From Oscheius onirici (Eukaryota; Nematoda; Chromadorea; Rhabditida; Rhabditidae): DNA of 64,000 nucleotides. The notes under the pieces were generated by a model. It searched no databases, was not told where the DNA came from, and worked only from the letters and a program-made list of their open reading frames with translations. Of the stretch, positions 24,301-35,211 are shown piece after piece. The translations under genes were made by a program, and so were the position numbers. Within the stretch, counting starts at the first letter, position 1. Every line of letters starts with the position of its first letter. The stretch covers positions 5,318,501-5,382,500 of the forward strand of contig OW051470.1 of the NCBI GenBank assembly GCA_932521025.1, read 5' to 3'.

Positions 24301-27300
24301 CAATGGATGCGACGGAAATTCGAACAACTTTGCGAACAGGGCAAGCTCTCATTCTTGAGCTAATTTAGATAATATTTTTTAGGAAAGTTGCGAACATTAT
24401 TGTTCAGTTGGAGGTGGGTCTTAGTTCAGTGAAGTCAAACAGATTGTTCAGGTTGTCCAAATGGCGGAACTCCTCTCCGTGATCATCAAGGCATGATGAG
24501 AATTTGTGGAGGCCAATCGGGAGATTGTCCCGAGACTCATGAGTGTTCTGTTGTAGTTGCAGGCAGCTCTACCGTGAACCGATGTTGTCCAACTAGAGGT
24601 ATATTTTTTACTTAACCATAACAAGACTTTAAAGCCTATCTGTGTGGTCTGCCTCCTCAACAAGGAAGTCAGTGTGCCACCCAGCCTGTGACTCGCTACT
24701 ATTTCAACATTGTCACTTCACAGTGTGCGAGTTTCCAATTTGGAGGCTGTGATGGAAATCAAAACAATTTCCTGACGGTTCAACAATGTCGGTCCTACTG
24801 TATGAGTAATAGCTGTCCAGCTGGAAATGTGGCCTATGTTGACCCGAATAGTCAACAGCCGATTCATTGTAACGAAGCTCTCAGTAATAGTTGTCCTCCT
24901 GGTTATGATTGTACTTTCAACCCTCTCATCAACAACCATGTCTGTTGTGGAAGTACTGATCTAGGTACAAGTCTTATTTATGGAAACAATGATGTTTTTA
25001 GGCGTTTGTCCTGACGGTGAGAAGGCGTTCATTGACACTCTGACACTGTCAGCGCGTGAATGTGTTATCAATCTGGAAGCATCTTGTCCTAGCAACTATC
25101 TTTGTCGATTCCACCTCCAAAAGAACAAGTACTATTGTTGTGCCAGTACAAAAGGAAGTGGGTTTGAAGAAATAACTGTAGCACTCCAACTTCAGAAACT
25201 TGCCCTCCAGGTAGATTCCTCTGGAAGGACCCCCGTTCCACTCTGCCTGCTCGCTGTACCATGGGACGACCAGAACAATGTCCAGACGGCTATTCCTGCC
25301 AATCGTACCTTCATGAGGCACTACAGGGCTTCTGCTGCACCAGTACATGTAAGCATCATTCTTTTCATTCACCCAAAAGCTTAGCTATTTGTCCGGACGA
25401 TGCCGAATATGTCGTTGACGAGCAATCACAACAGCCTCGAGTCTGTACTATGGGCTCATTTGTTTCGTGTCCAGCCGGATTCGCCTGTCGTTCGGCCTCT
25501 TCGGCCACTGATGGATTCTGTTGTCGTGCTTCTGGAGGATCAACACCAGCTTTGGCTGTAGTCACAGGTTTGAACAGCTTGTTGCGCAAACTGATTCCAA
25601 TAGATGGATGTCCACCGGGCAATTTTGTCTACTTGGTAAATGGTGAAATTGGACAGTGTGATCCCTTCAACCCACCCAATGCTCCATGTCCAGCTGGCTT
25701 TACCTGTCAATGGTCCATGTCTAATCAAAGGTACGATTAAATGGAACAGGCAGCGAAAATATTCCTTTAGATACCAATGTTGTGGTTCAAACCCGGCTCC
25801 ACCACAGACTAAACGAGCTGACGGCTGTCCAACTGGACAAGTTGCTTTCAAAGAGAGCAGCACTGTCAAAGTCTGTACAGCTGGGTCAACATCTTGTCCT
25901 GTCGGCTATTTCTGTCAGTTCTCTTCGAATAATAACCAGTTCCAATGCTGTGGAGTAAGTGGAGGTCAGTTCAAATTCCAAACTTTTCGAAACTGACTGA
26001 TCAGGTTGTCCAATGGACTCGGTCGCGTTTGTTGGTGTTTCCGGTGAGGCGGAACGCTGCATGGTCGGCCAGTCCAATTGTCCCGAAGGCTTTGCGTGTC
26101 AACGGAGTCTCGCAGGTGTTGACGTCTGCTGCACGGCCAAGCCAATCAGCTGCTCTGATGACGAGGTCTTGGTCGAAAATGTCTGTCATCCTCGAGCTGC
26201 TCCTGGTCAGGAATGTACTCACAACAAGCAATGTACTGGTGGCTCATCCTGTAACAGCGGAGTCTGTTCTTGTCCACAGAATATGGCTCCCATCGGAAAC
26301 TTCTGTCGTGTCCAGCTGAGTGAGTAGATCCCAAGGATTATATGACTACTGCATTTACAGAATGTTCCTTCGGACAAATAATTCACAACGATCTGTGTTA
26401 TGATATGGTTGCTATTGGAGAAGGATGTACTGTAAAACAACAGTGTCCAGAAAGCTCTGGATGCAACGACGGCATTTGTGAATGTAAACGAGGCTTGGTA
26501 GAGAAGAATGGCCATTGCATTGTCCCTCCAGTGGTTCGACCTCAGTCGAAGAAAAGTAAGAATGACGCAAACACAGCACCTGCTTTCAGTAACTCAAGCG
26601 GCCTGTTCGAAGAAGGGATGGAATCCGGTTAGAGACGAAGAGACTGGGAGAGTGATCTACTGCGCTCCTGCTGGAACAAAACTGTGTCCAAGTGGCAGTT
26701 CGTGTCAAATTAATTGGAAGAAGACACAGTACATTTGTTGTTCTCCTGGAGAAGGAGTTGTAACAGAACCGACTCCTTCAATCCGAGAAGATGTTTGTCC
26801 AATTGGTCGAACACCGTATCTTCTCAACGGAAAACCTCAGAAATGTACTCAGGCGAAATGTCCTGGTGGCTTCGACTGCATCTATAGGAATCAGGTAGAG
26901 TTGCTACAGGAACTGAGGAAACATTATTTAGGATTATTTCTGTTGTGCTTCGCTCGGACCATCGAAATCAGCCCCCAACAGTCGAGTTTCTGACTGTCGA
27001 GGAGGTGGTTCAGCTCTTCTACATCCAGCTACGCGGACAGCTGTCCTTTGTGCTCCTATGGGTCGTTCCTGTCCGGCTGGTTATGCTTGTCAACCGTCCA
27101 TCAGAACATCTAGCCATGTCTGCTGTCCGGTTTATCAAGATATGAGACGAGGCAGTGCTCCATGTCCAGAGATGCTGGTTCTTGTGGCTAGACTGCTTGG
27201 CGGAAAAATCGAAAAACGCTGTGGTGAGCATAACTCGTTGTCGATTCAACCAAAAAATTCAGAAAGAGCCTGTCCGTACCCAGAAGTTCCTGTTGGAGGT

Positions 27301-27339
27301 GTCTGCTACGAGCTTCGAAAACGGAATCATCTCAATTGA
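21305..27339 (+). CDS. Multi-Kunitz / EB-module cysteine-rich secreted protein (complete paralogue)
   Basis: It starts with a good signal peptide ([19 protein letters not shown]). Modules in order: Cys-rich N terminus, EB-like unit ([13 protein letters not shown]), [13 protein letters not shown] region, then five Kunitz-like units. These are two degenerate ones ([33 protein letters not shown]) and three six-Cys ones ([37 protein letters not shown]). Many lustrin/EB modules ending in CCG or CCA follow to the C terminus ([19 protein letters not shown], stop at 27337). About 25 exons are split mostly by 40-50 nt introns. One intron of about 490 nt (22.45-22.94 kb) contains a tRNA-like/SINE insertion. 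The gene aligns module for module with the minus-strand gene at 1-3.85 kb. Residues after Kunitz Cys2 are T, G and A, not Lys/Arg, so trypsin inhibition is unlikely. Role inferred: extracellular or cuticle matrix. Confidence 0.85.
22530..22680 (+). repeat. SINE-like insertion with tRNA-like head in an intron
   Basis: Within a large intron of the Kunitz/EB gene, ATGGTGTCTGTCGTGGACTC (also at about 42.89 kb) is followed by a (GTTT)n tract. Then comes a tRNA-like segment with A-box-like TGGTGTATTG, CTTCACCC around the anticodon position and a B-box GGTTCGACTCC. The acceptor stem does not pair, so it is a tRNA-Glu-like relic, not a working tRNA. Confidence 0.5.
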
Positions 27340-27441
27340 AAATAGCTCTGCAGTTAGCAGTGTTCCTGTACGTACTATTGTACGCCTTTTTTTTCACAGA
27401 TTATCTCAGTTGATATAAAACATTGAATTGTATTATTGATT

Positions 27442-28029
27442 TTATCCAGTCATGACAAAAGAGGCTGCAATCCAGAAGTATAGTTGAAAGCCCAAAGATT
27501 TCTCGTGTAGAGAGTAGCCGTAAGTTTTAGATCTGCCTAAAGACTGATTGTCACAGCAAGTGTTTTGACTGACTTGTTCTGGTAAAATTAAAACAGCCGT
27601 GTTGCCACTGTTTCCATATTCCGCTAGTACAGCCAAAAGCGCAGTCAGTCCTTTTGTTCCAATGGACGGTCGGTCAACCTAAAATCGATATTTAGTGAAA
27701 GCGGGTAAAAATGTTACAATAATAGAATCTCTTCTCAGTCGACACTGTTTACTCAAAATTTGCTTTCCTATATCTCTCAGTTTTTGCAGATCCTCGTAAT
27801 GAAAAATTATTCTTTTGAGACGGACAGGATCGTTTGTTAACTCATTTGGAATATTCGGCAGCCTGAAAGAGAATTGCGAATTGAACAGCGCAGCTTACCA
27901 TTGGACAGGGGAATATCTCCACCAATGTATATTTGCCTCTCTTTTAGTCATTTTGGGGATTTCTTCAAACAATTTGTCCGTCAGATCTGCTTGACCGAAA
28001 ACGACATTGAATCCACGCATAAAAGCCAT
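27442..28029 (-). CDS. Unidentified protein of about 165 residues
   Basis: Three exons joined by 35-45 nt introns give one frame. It starts MAFMRGFNVVFGQADLTDKL directly behind a CTTTTCAG acceptor (likely trans-spliced), continues through LPNIPNELTNDPVRLKRIIF and KLRDIGKQILSKQCRLRRDS, and ends ...GFQLYFWIAASFVMTG. The middle part has DRPSIGTKGLTALLAVLAEY and TAVLILPEQ, a weakly hydrophobic stretch. I do not recognise the family. It converges with the Kunitz/EB gene, whose stop is about 100 bp away. Splice agreement and the clean start support a real gene; no function is proposed. Confidence 0.65.
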
Positions 28030-28595
28030 CTGAAAAGTCGTCTAAAGTGAATAGATTCTGGGACCGGCAAGCATGTGCGCTCGACCGGACCACACGGCGT
28101 GTTACGGCAATGCAAACCGCGTGTCCACTTTTTTTCGCGCCACTCTGAGCACAAATTTGCGGGAATTCAAAATTTGAATATTTTTTATTTTATTCGAGGC
28201 TTTAGAATGGCCCAATTTCCATCTTTTTGCCATTTTGAAGAGCTCTATCTTAGAAAAGAGGTAGTACTGAGCAGTTATGATACAAAACAAACCCGTAGTA
28301 GAGCCTTCTAAACCTGTAGAAGACGAAAACATTCAAACTTTCAGCGTTTTTACTGCGGCTGGCAAAGGTCTGCCTTCAGATCCGGATTCTCATAAGCTGG
28401 AATAGTTTTCGTAGCTTTTGGACGGTTTACGTGTGATAAACGTTTCAAAACGCTTATTTTAGTTTTTTTTTTGTGACAAAGTTCATTTTCTTCTTCGAAA
28501 ACTTCTTTATAATGTTTAATAACACAAAATTGTAGAGAAAAATGCCGAAAAATAGTACATTTGCAAGCTCACAAGAACCTAACGAAGATTCGATT

Positions 28596-28846
28596 CACGG
28601 CGTGTTACGGCCGTTCCACCTGCCAAAAATTCTACCGTAATCCTAATTACAGAATACCTACAGTACGCATACAGTATGTCTACGGTAATCCAGTGGCGCG
28701 TATTCAAACAACGTTTTATTCGAAAAAAAATCGATTTTTCGAATAAAACGTCGTTTGAATGCGCGCCAGAGACGGGTACTGTACTTAAGAGACTGGGCGC
28801 CATTTCGGCTCATTTGCAAAAATGGGAGCGGCCGTAACACGCCGTG
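28596..28846. mobile_element. MITE with 22-bp TIRs and central palindrome
   Basis: TIRs are CACGGCGTGTTACGGCCGTTCC (left) and its reverse complement with one mismatch (right), 251 bp overall. The centre holds a long near-perfect palindrome (about 28.69-28.77 kb) with arms ACGTTTTATTCGAAAAA / TTTTTCGAATAAAACG. A solo copy of the TIR start lies at 28093-28108. No transposase is present, so it is non-autonomous. It lies between the unidentified minus gene and SF3B4. Confidence 0.8.
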
Positions 28847-29056
28847 CATTGTTTTTCTTTTCCACTGTTCTTGCTCGAAAATCAGCTTTTTTGTCAAGCC
28901 TTTTGTTGAGAAATGAAATAGAAAACGCGCTCCAATGGCAAGCTCATCGTCTACCCTTTCGAAAATACTAAATGTTCATTTTGATGTTCTGGATGTTTCT
29001 CAGTTGTTTTGTGTGGTTTTCTTCAACTTTTTGTATTTTTCAGACCAACATAACTC

Positions 29057-30434
29057 ATGTCAGCTGGTCCAATAGTAGAACGTAATCAAGGTGAGCGTTT
29101 TACCGTATCATATAATGTAGAAACGGATCATTCGTTTCTGAATGCTCTAATAGGTCACTCACTTTTTATTTTCAGATGCCACAATTTATATTGGAGGTCT
29201 TGATGAAAAAGTGACCGAAGCACTATTATGGGAGTTGATGGTTCAAGCCGGCCCGGTAGTCAGCGTCAATATGCCGAAGGATCGTGTCACAGCAAATCAC
29301 CAAGGGTCCGTTTAATTTTTAGACTTTAGACATGTTTCTCGTTATTTAGATTTGGATTTGTCGAGTTCATGTCAGAAGAAGACTGCGATTACGCTATGAA
29401 GATTATGAACATGATCAAACTTTTTGGAAAACCCATCAAGGTTAACAAGGCTTCAGCTCATGAGAAGAACATGGACGTCGGCGCCAATATTTTCGTCGGT
29501 AATCTTGACCCGGAAGTCGATGAGAAGCTCTTATACGATACCTTCAGTGCGTTCGGTGTTATTTTACAAGTTTGTTCGGTACTTTATAGATTTCAAATAG
29601 CTTTTTAGGTTCCAAAAATTATGAGAGATACCGATACAGGAAATAGTAAAGGATTCGCATTCATCAATTTTGCAAGTTTTGAAGCATCAGACGCTTCAAT
29701 GGAAGCCATGAATGGACAGTTTCTTTGTAACAGGTTTGAATTTCTTTCTTTTTATTTACTTTTTATCTAGAGCGATATCTGTGTCATATGCTTTCAAAAA
29801 AGATACAAAAGGAGAACGGCATGGAACAGCCGCTGAACGAATGCTGGCAGCACAGAATCCTCTTTTCACCAAGGACAGACCCAATCAAATGTTCTCTGAT
29901 GTTGCTCCAGGTCGCCAACCGTACAATGTTCCGACGTCGATGATTGCACAAATGGCAGGTCTTGGCGGAGCTGTCGGACTAAACTACGGACTCGTTGCTT
30001 CCGGACTCGGAGTACCCCAACTTGGAGGAACTCCAATGCCTCCTCCTCCTCGTAAGAATTGGTCTATCTATCGTTTTAAGCATAAATTTAGCGCCTGCAC
30101 CTCCTGGAGGCATGATGACGCCGCGCCCTCCCCCACCGCCAACTGCCGGATGGGGAGCTCCGCCACCGCCACCACCACAAACCCCTCAAATGCCACCACC
30201 ACCACCTCCTTCGAGAGGATATGGCAGTGCTCCTCCTCCGCCTCCCATGAGGTTAGTGCCGTTTACATTCAGATTACATAGTATTTTAGTCGTTTTGGTG
30301 CTGTACCCCCGCCACCGCCGCCGCGTTTTAATCAAACACCTGGTCCTCCGCCGCCGCCACCATCTCGACCTATGCCACCACCTCCTCCTGGACCTGGCTA
30401 CGGTCGTCCAATGCCGCCTCCCCCTCCCATGTAA
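29057..30434 (+). CDS. sap-49: Splicing factor 3B subunit 4 (SF3b49/SAP49)
   Basis: U2 snRNP SF3b subunit that binds pre-mRNA near the branch site. Two RRMs: the first with [20 protein letters not shown] and [20 protein letters not shown], the second with [20 protein letters not shown] and [21 protein letters not shown]. The linker motif [23 protein letters not shown] is diagnostic of SF3B4. The C-terminal third is Pro-rich with Gly/Met ([20 protein letters not shown]) and ends PPPPPM. Seven exons with short introns. The ATG lies 11 nt behind a TTTTTCAG acceptor. The zinc-finger gene follows 454 bp downstream on the same strand. Confidence 0.97.
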
Positions 30435-30887
30435 CTTTCATATTTCTTTGACTTTAGTATTTATCGTTTCTCCATATTGTTCGTGGTGTTTGGTTTCTTC
30501 TCCTTATTCACACCCAATCCTCTCAACCCGATCTTTAAAATGTTATTTTGGTGAATAAAGTAGTATGGAACACAGTTGAAAACATTTCTTGTTCATTGTT
30601 CTAGCCGCTTGCATATCTGAATATCAGCCTGCAAACGCGCGCTAACCACAATCGCAGCCACTAATTTGAGGCCGAGCTGCCAGCCAGAATTAATTTTCTT
30701 GCTCTTATTGAACACGCCATACGCCTCTGACTGCATGACGAGGTCAGTTTATTCAGTTATTTCGTTCAAGTTCTATCTAGGAAACCAAAATATGCAGTGA
30801 TCGCCCTAAATGAGAGTTGTGACATTGGCAGTTTCTTCAATCTCTTGGTATGTTTCGTTATTTGCAGTTTGCCTAGTTCTGTTTCAG

Positions 30888-32601
30888 ATGACAAATGGCT
30901 ATACAAACGTGACCTTTCTCACAAATCTGGCAGAACATTCTGAAGTCAAGAAATTGATCAATGGGAACATTAGAAAACAAACTCCAACCAAAGAGAAACC
31001 GCCTGCAGAACAAGCTGTCCCACTTCACGTAAGAAACTTTCAAATGTTTTTCCTTCTGTTGCATCACATTTCGAAGTTTGTTTACAGAAACGTCAAAAAT
31101 CCCCGGAACCCTTTTTGACTGTTTCCACGGCAACAGCGACCGCCACTGTGAATGTTACACCCTCTACTTCCCTCCTCATTCATCCCATTCTTTCATTCGA
31201 CGGAGATGTACATTTATTTGTTTTTTTCTTCTAACAAATATTGTTTAGACAAGAGCCACTAAAAACATCGCGGATGGCTCTAACTACGTTCACTGCAAAC
31301 TCTGCGACAACAAAATCATGTGCTCGAGACTCTCGAATCTGACAAATCATGTACGTAGACATAGCTCCGTGAAACAGTACTCGTGCGTCTATTGTCCATA
31401 CCAGCACAATGAGATGTCGAAGGTAAATATCTTTATTTTATCAAAAACATTCGAGATTAGGTGAGAACTCACATGGCTAGTCAGCACGGAGACACAATTA
31501 CTTCTCCGAATGATAACTTGACTCCCGAATTGCAAAAGATCTGGTGCGCTTACATGGAGAAGTGCTTTCCGGGATATCTTTCGGACACGGCAGGAAAGGT
31601 GTGTTCCTTTTATTACACGCGCAAGATCATTTTAAGACTGGAAGAAATGCTCTCGAGGTTTTCGGAGGACGAACTTTGGCTCGAATGGAGTGTTCTGTCA
31701 ACAACAATCTGGCAGATGACGAAGTAGTTCCTCTGTTCGAGAAATTACACAATTGTGTCGAATGTGGAGATGCTATCGCGGTCGAAAGTGGAACCGAAGA
31801 GTTCCTGCCTTTCACCGAGCATATTCGCGAAAAACATTCGGAGTACTGTACCCCGTACAAATGTGGAGAATGCTCTTTCCTCGCAGCTTACGAGTATATG
31901 GTTCGAGGTCATATTGCGACCAAACATGCAATCATAGCAGCCGATGTGGAAGTACATTTACAGCAGAATTGTGACGATTTCACACTTTTCGTTGGAAAGT
32001 TCTTCCCATCACTAGATGGTATTCTTTTGAGTGTGAATAAAACAATGTGGTTCAGATGTTGTTCCGGATATCACGGAAGAGCTAAAAGCATTTATGGACA
32101 CTGCAGGGAGATCAGACGACTCATTGTCAAATAGTATTTTAGCTGATTCAGTCAATGCTGAGCAGCTGCTTGGAACAGATTCAGGTAACGAAAATACAGA
32201 GCCTGAGCTGACAACTAGTGGTATTGAATGTAAGGTAGAGTTATATTGGAAAGAGCTAAAAACATAAATATTTCAGCTCTGTGACAAGATGTTTGAGATG
32301 GAAGTTCCGAAATTGTTGATGGCACATTCCAAAGAGCACTACTGCATAAAGCAGTTTGAATGCCCAATCTGTTCATTTGGAGCGAACGATTACGGCTGCG
32401 TATTCGAACATCTGAGCTCCGTTCATGGCGGTGAAGGATTTGTAATCGACCAAAAGTACTTTTTTTCTATTTTCTTCAAAATGTTTTAGCGGAGAACTTA
32501 TGCAGCAAGCATGGATGCAGACAATGAAGATCTGCTTTCCCGATTTGGTAGAAAGACAAATAGGAGAGAAAAATAACATGAAGCGAGCCAGATTGTTCTA
32601 A
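30888..32601 (+). CDS. C2H2 zinc-finger protein (nematode type)
   Basis: Predicted nuclear protein with about six C2H2-like fingers: CKLCDNKIMCSRLSNLTNHV, CVYCPYQHNEMSKVRTHM, CVECGDAIAVE...HIREKH, CGECSFLAAYEYMVRGHI, CDKMFEMEVPKLLMAHSKEH and CPICSFGANDYGCVFEHL. Between finger pairs a motif of form W..M..CFP recurs (WCAYMEKCFPGYL, FVGKFFPSL, WMQTMKICFPDL), which suggests duplication of a finger-plus-spacer unit. Exons join in frame across short introns. The start at ATGACAAATGGC directly follows a GTTTCAG acceptor. An upstream ATG at 30810 does not splice into frame. DNA or RNA target unknown. It ends MKRARLF. Confidence 0.8.
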
Positions 32602-32941
32602 TTTGTATCGACGGTAACCGGTTCTGTAAGATCTCATTCACGTTGTGATTTCTTTGTAATAAAAATTCATATTTTCTGTCGTTTTTTTTCTGGAAAATGG
32701 CTATCGAACCTGAAGTGTTCACTCTCAATCTTAGAAGGTCATTGGCATCAAAATGTGAAATCTACAGACTTCTATGTATAACTACAGTTTTGTAGCTTGA
32801 AATGGCACGGAAGCTTTTGTAATTAGAACCATGACAGCGCGTGAAAACAATCAAACCGTTCCCTCGTTTCTTCATTCAATTTTTCTCCCGTGTCTATTAT
32901 TCCTCTTCATTCGTATCCTTTATCTAATTCTACGTTTTCAG

Positions 32942-33622
32942 ATGACAGAATACACTCAACTTCAGCCCCTTGATGTCCTAAAAATGACCGCTATTACTAT
33001 ATTTAGTCCTACGGGAGAAAGAAATCTCAGATGGATTGTCGACCGCATTCTAGAATTCCCAGTTTGTTCTATTCGTTTATACTTATAACCCTCTTTCAAG
33101 GAGTTCCACTATCTTGCCTACCACCCAAATGGTCAAATTGCAGCAATCTGTAAGTATTTCTCGTATCTCTTCATTGAGCATTCTTTAGTACAAGGACGCG
33201 ACGAAAAGCTCAGTGATCAGGAGATAAAGGTGCGGCTCGAAGTTCATGCAGATGACCGAAATGCTTTCATTCAACGCATCTATACAATGCCTCTCTACCG
33301 ACGAGTATATATCGCTTCAAATTTGCTCTCGTTATTTGAACAATTCGGAAGAAGGTTTCATATTTCTCCATTTATTTGATCGCCTTTTTAGCCAAGAACT
33401 GATTTACTCCGATTTTGTGGTTCATGAAAGAAACAAGGTCGGCAGGGCTTTCTTCGAACATCACAAGTATGACGGCTACGACAGTCTATTAGCTATCGGA
33501 GCGTTGGGTTAGTTCCTGTCTTTTCCCCTTATACAACTGTTAGTTTAGGATATAAGAAAATGCTACTGAAGGTCGATAAGAGCGCACAATACCTCCAGAG
33601 GCTCTTAAACATTCAACACTGA
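32942..33622 (+). CDS. GNAT-like N-acetyltransferase fold protein, divergent
   Basis: Small protein on several exons starting MTEYTQLQPLDVLKMTAITI directly behind an ACGTTTTCAG acceptor. Features suggesting a GNAT fold: FHYLAYHPNGQIAAIIQGRD (beta hairpin with substrate-strand pattern), RRVYIASNLLSLFEQ (resembles the R/Q-x-x-G-x-G/A acetyl-CoA loop followed by a helix) and NKVGRAFFEHHKYDGYDSL (resembles the N..A..FYE..GF motif). The acetyl-CoA loop is degenerate (RRVYIAS). It ends LQRLLNIQH. It converges with NTH1, with 116 bp between stops. The family call is inference from motif order; the substrate is unknown. Confidence 0.6.
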
Positions 33623-33738
33623 CTTATTTTAATAATCTACTTATTTTGTACATATCTAGCATAAATGTTCACATTTTGAGCACATTTTATTAGGCAAGGT
33701 TTCAACAATTTGTACAAGCAAGAGATTTCGTGGGTTCT

Positions 33739-34788
33739 TTAGACGATCAGCGGGTCTTTCGAATGTTTGGTCTAAAATATGATAATATATTCGCCCGAAG
33801 ATAATACCTTGACAGTAGAAGAAGGACAGATCGTGTTACAAAGACACTCTCCACATTTCGGTCTCACAGGCTGACAAATGGTCTGTCCGAAGCCAACAAG
33901 AAGTGGGTTGATTGTGGCCCATTCGGATCTCGGTAGCATTTCCTGAAGTCTTTCACGCGTTTGTTCCGGAGTTTTTGTCTTCATCCATCCCAGACGATTG
34001 GCTATACGATGAACATGAACATCAACTAAAATATGTTTTTCTGTGTCCAAATCTCTGAACTAACCGGCAACACCCTCGGTCTTATTCCAGGCAATTTGCA
34101 TTACGAGATGAGCCATTTTTGGACCAACACCAGGCAGTGCACAAAGACCTAAATAATCGGATCAACATGAAAGAAAACGAGAAAATACCTTCAACAGTTG
34201 TAGGAATATCTCCATTGTAATCTTTTTTTAGAATCTCGACGACTTTCTTGATGTACTCGGCCTTTCTCTATAACGATTGTAACAACAGCGAATAAAACAA
34301 ACCCTGTAGAAAGAGACAGGAATGAGCATAGTTTGCAGCTTCTTCTGATCAATTTCTCGCATCGAATCCAAATTGAGGCCATATTCCTTCAATTTCTGAA
34401 TTCGGTGAGTTGTAACTAAAGTTTACAATAATCCTACAGTCATTGCGTAGGCATTGGTCTGATCTTTAGTTTGACTGGATAGCATAAGCGCAATCAAAAC
34501 CTGAAACCTAAACGTTTCCGCCTTTTCGAGTGGATCGGCTAGCTTGCTGCAACCCATCGTGTCCACGGGAGCTTGGCCTTCGGCTCTCATCAGCTTGATT
34601 CGATCAATCTATTTTCAACAAGAACTATAGCGTAAAACAAAACGACTAACGTGAATCCTTTGCAAATCCTCGATATCGGGAACTCTTTCCGTTTGAGCTT
34701 CCTTCTTTTCCGGAACTTCTTTCATCTTCGGCAATTTTGGGACGTCATCATCCTTAGACTGGATGCCTCGCTTCGACGCGCGTCTCAT
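33739..34788 (-). CDS. nth-1: Endonuclease III homologue, DNA glycosylase/AP lyase (NTH1)
   Basis: Base-excision repair enzyme that removes oxidised pyrimidines and cleaves the abasic site. The HhH motif [18 protein letters not shown] carries the catalytic Lys and is followed by [14 protein letters not shown] with the catalytic Asp. The [4Fe-4S] loop [18 protein letters not shown] fits C-x6-C-x2-C-x5-C exactly. The N-terminal core is [20 protein letters not shown]. The basic N terminus [12 protein letters not shown] looks like a nuclear or mitochondrial signal. The ATG lies 3 nt behind GTTTTTAG. The last exon adds [10 protein letters not shown]. The length is normal and all key residues are present, so it is probably active. 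Confidence 0.97.
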
Positions 34789-35211
34789 ACTCTAAAAACA
34801 AGAATGTAGTGAACTCCTGCAAAACGGTACATTTGCTCGAGGACGATAGAGGCAGTAGAATGAGCGTCTTAGAAATGTTCTTAAACTGCTAATCTGAAAT
34901 GTCCGGCTGGAAATACACAAGTAAACAATAAGCAGAAGTTGATGGAGAATAGCAGCTGTCATTTACGCAGAACAATACATTTGTATTTTTTATGACCAAA
35001 GAACTGCCAAAAACAAGCATGCTTTTAATGTCTTACAAGGTTCTCTTTTAAAAAACTAAGCTAACAACATGGGAGTATTATCACATACTTTGCACAATAG
35101 GAAACAGCCTACACTGGGAGTCAAAAAAAACTACAGAGCGGGAAAGACGAGGTCGACTCGAGAGGTACTCTTAACCCGATAGATCCGTGGAACAATCACC
35201 ATTGGAACAAA
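34789..35211. other. Intergenic gap between NTH1 start and SMG6 stop
   Basis: About 420 bp between two minus-strand genes. It should contain the NTH1 outron/promoter and the SMG6 3' UTR. I see no exon, repeat or RNA gene. Confidence 0.4.

Noticed and set aside
30810-30850. Upstream ATG (MRVVTLAVSSIS) as start of the zinc-finger gene
   Set aside because: Splicing its exon to ATGACAAATGGC produces an immediate stop; the ATG after the GTTTCAG acceptor is simpler.
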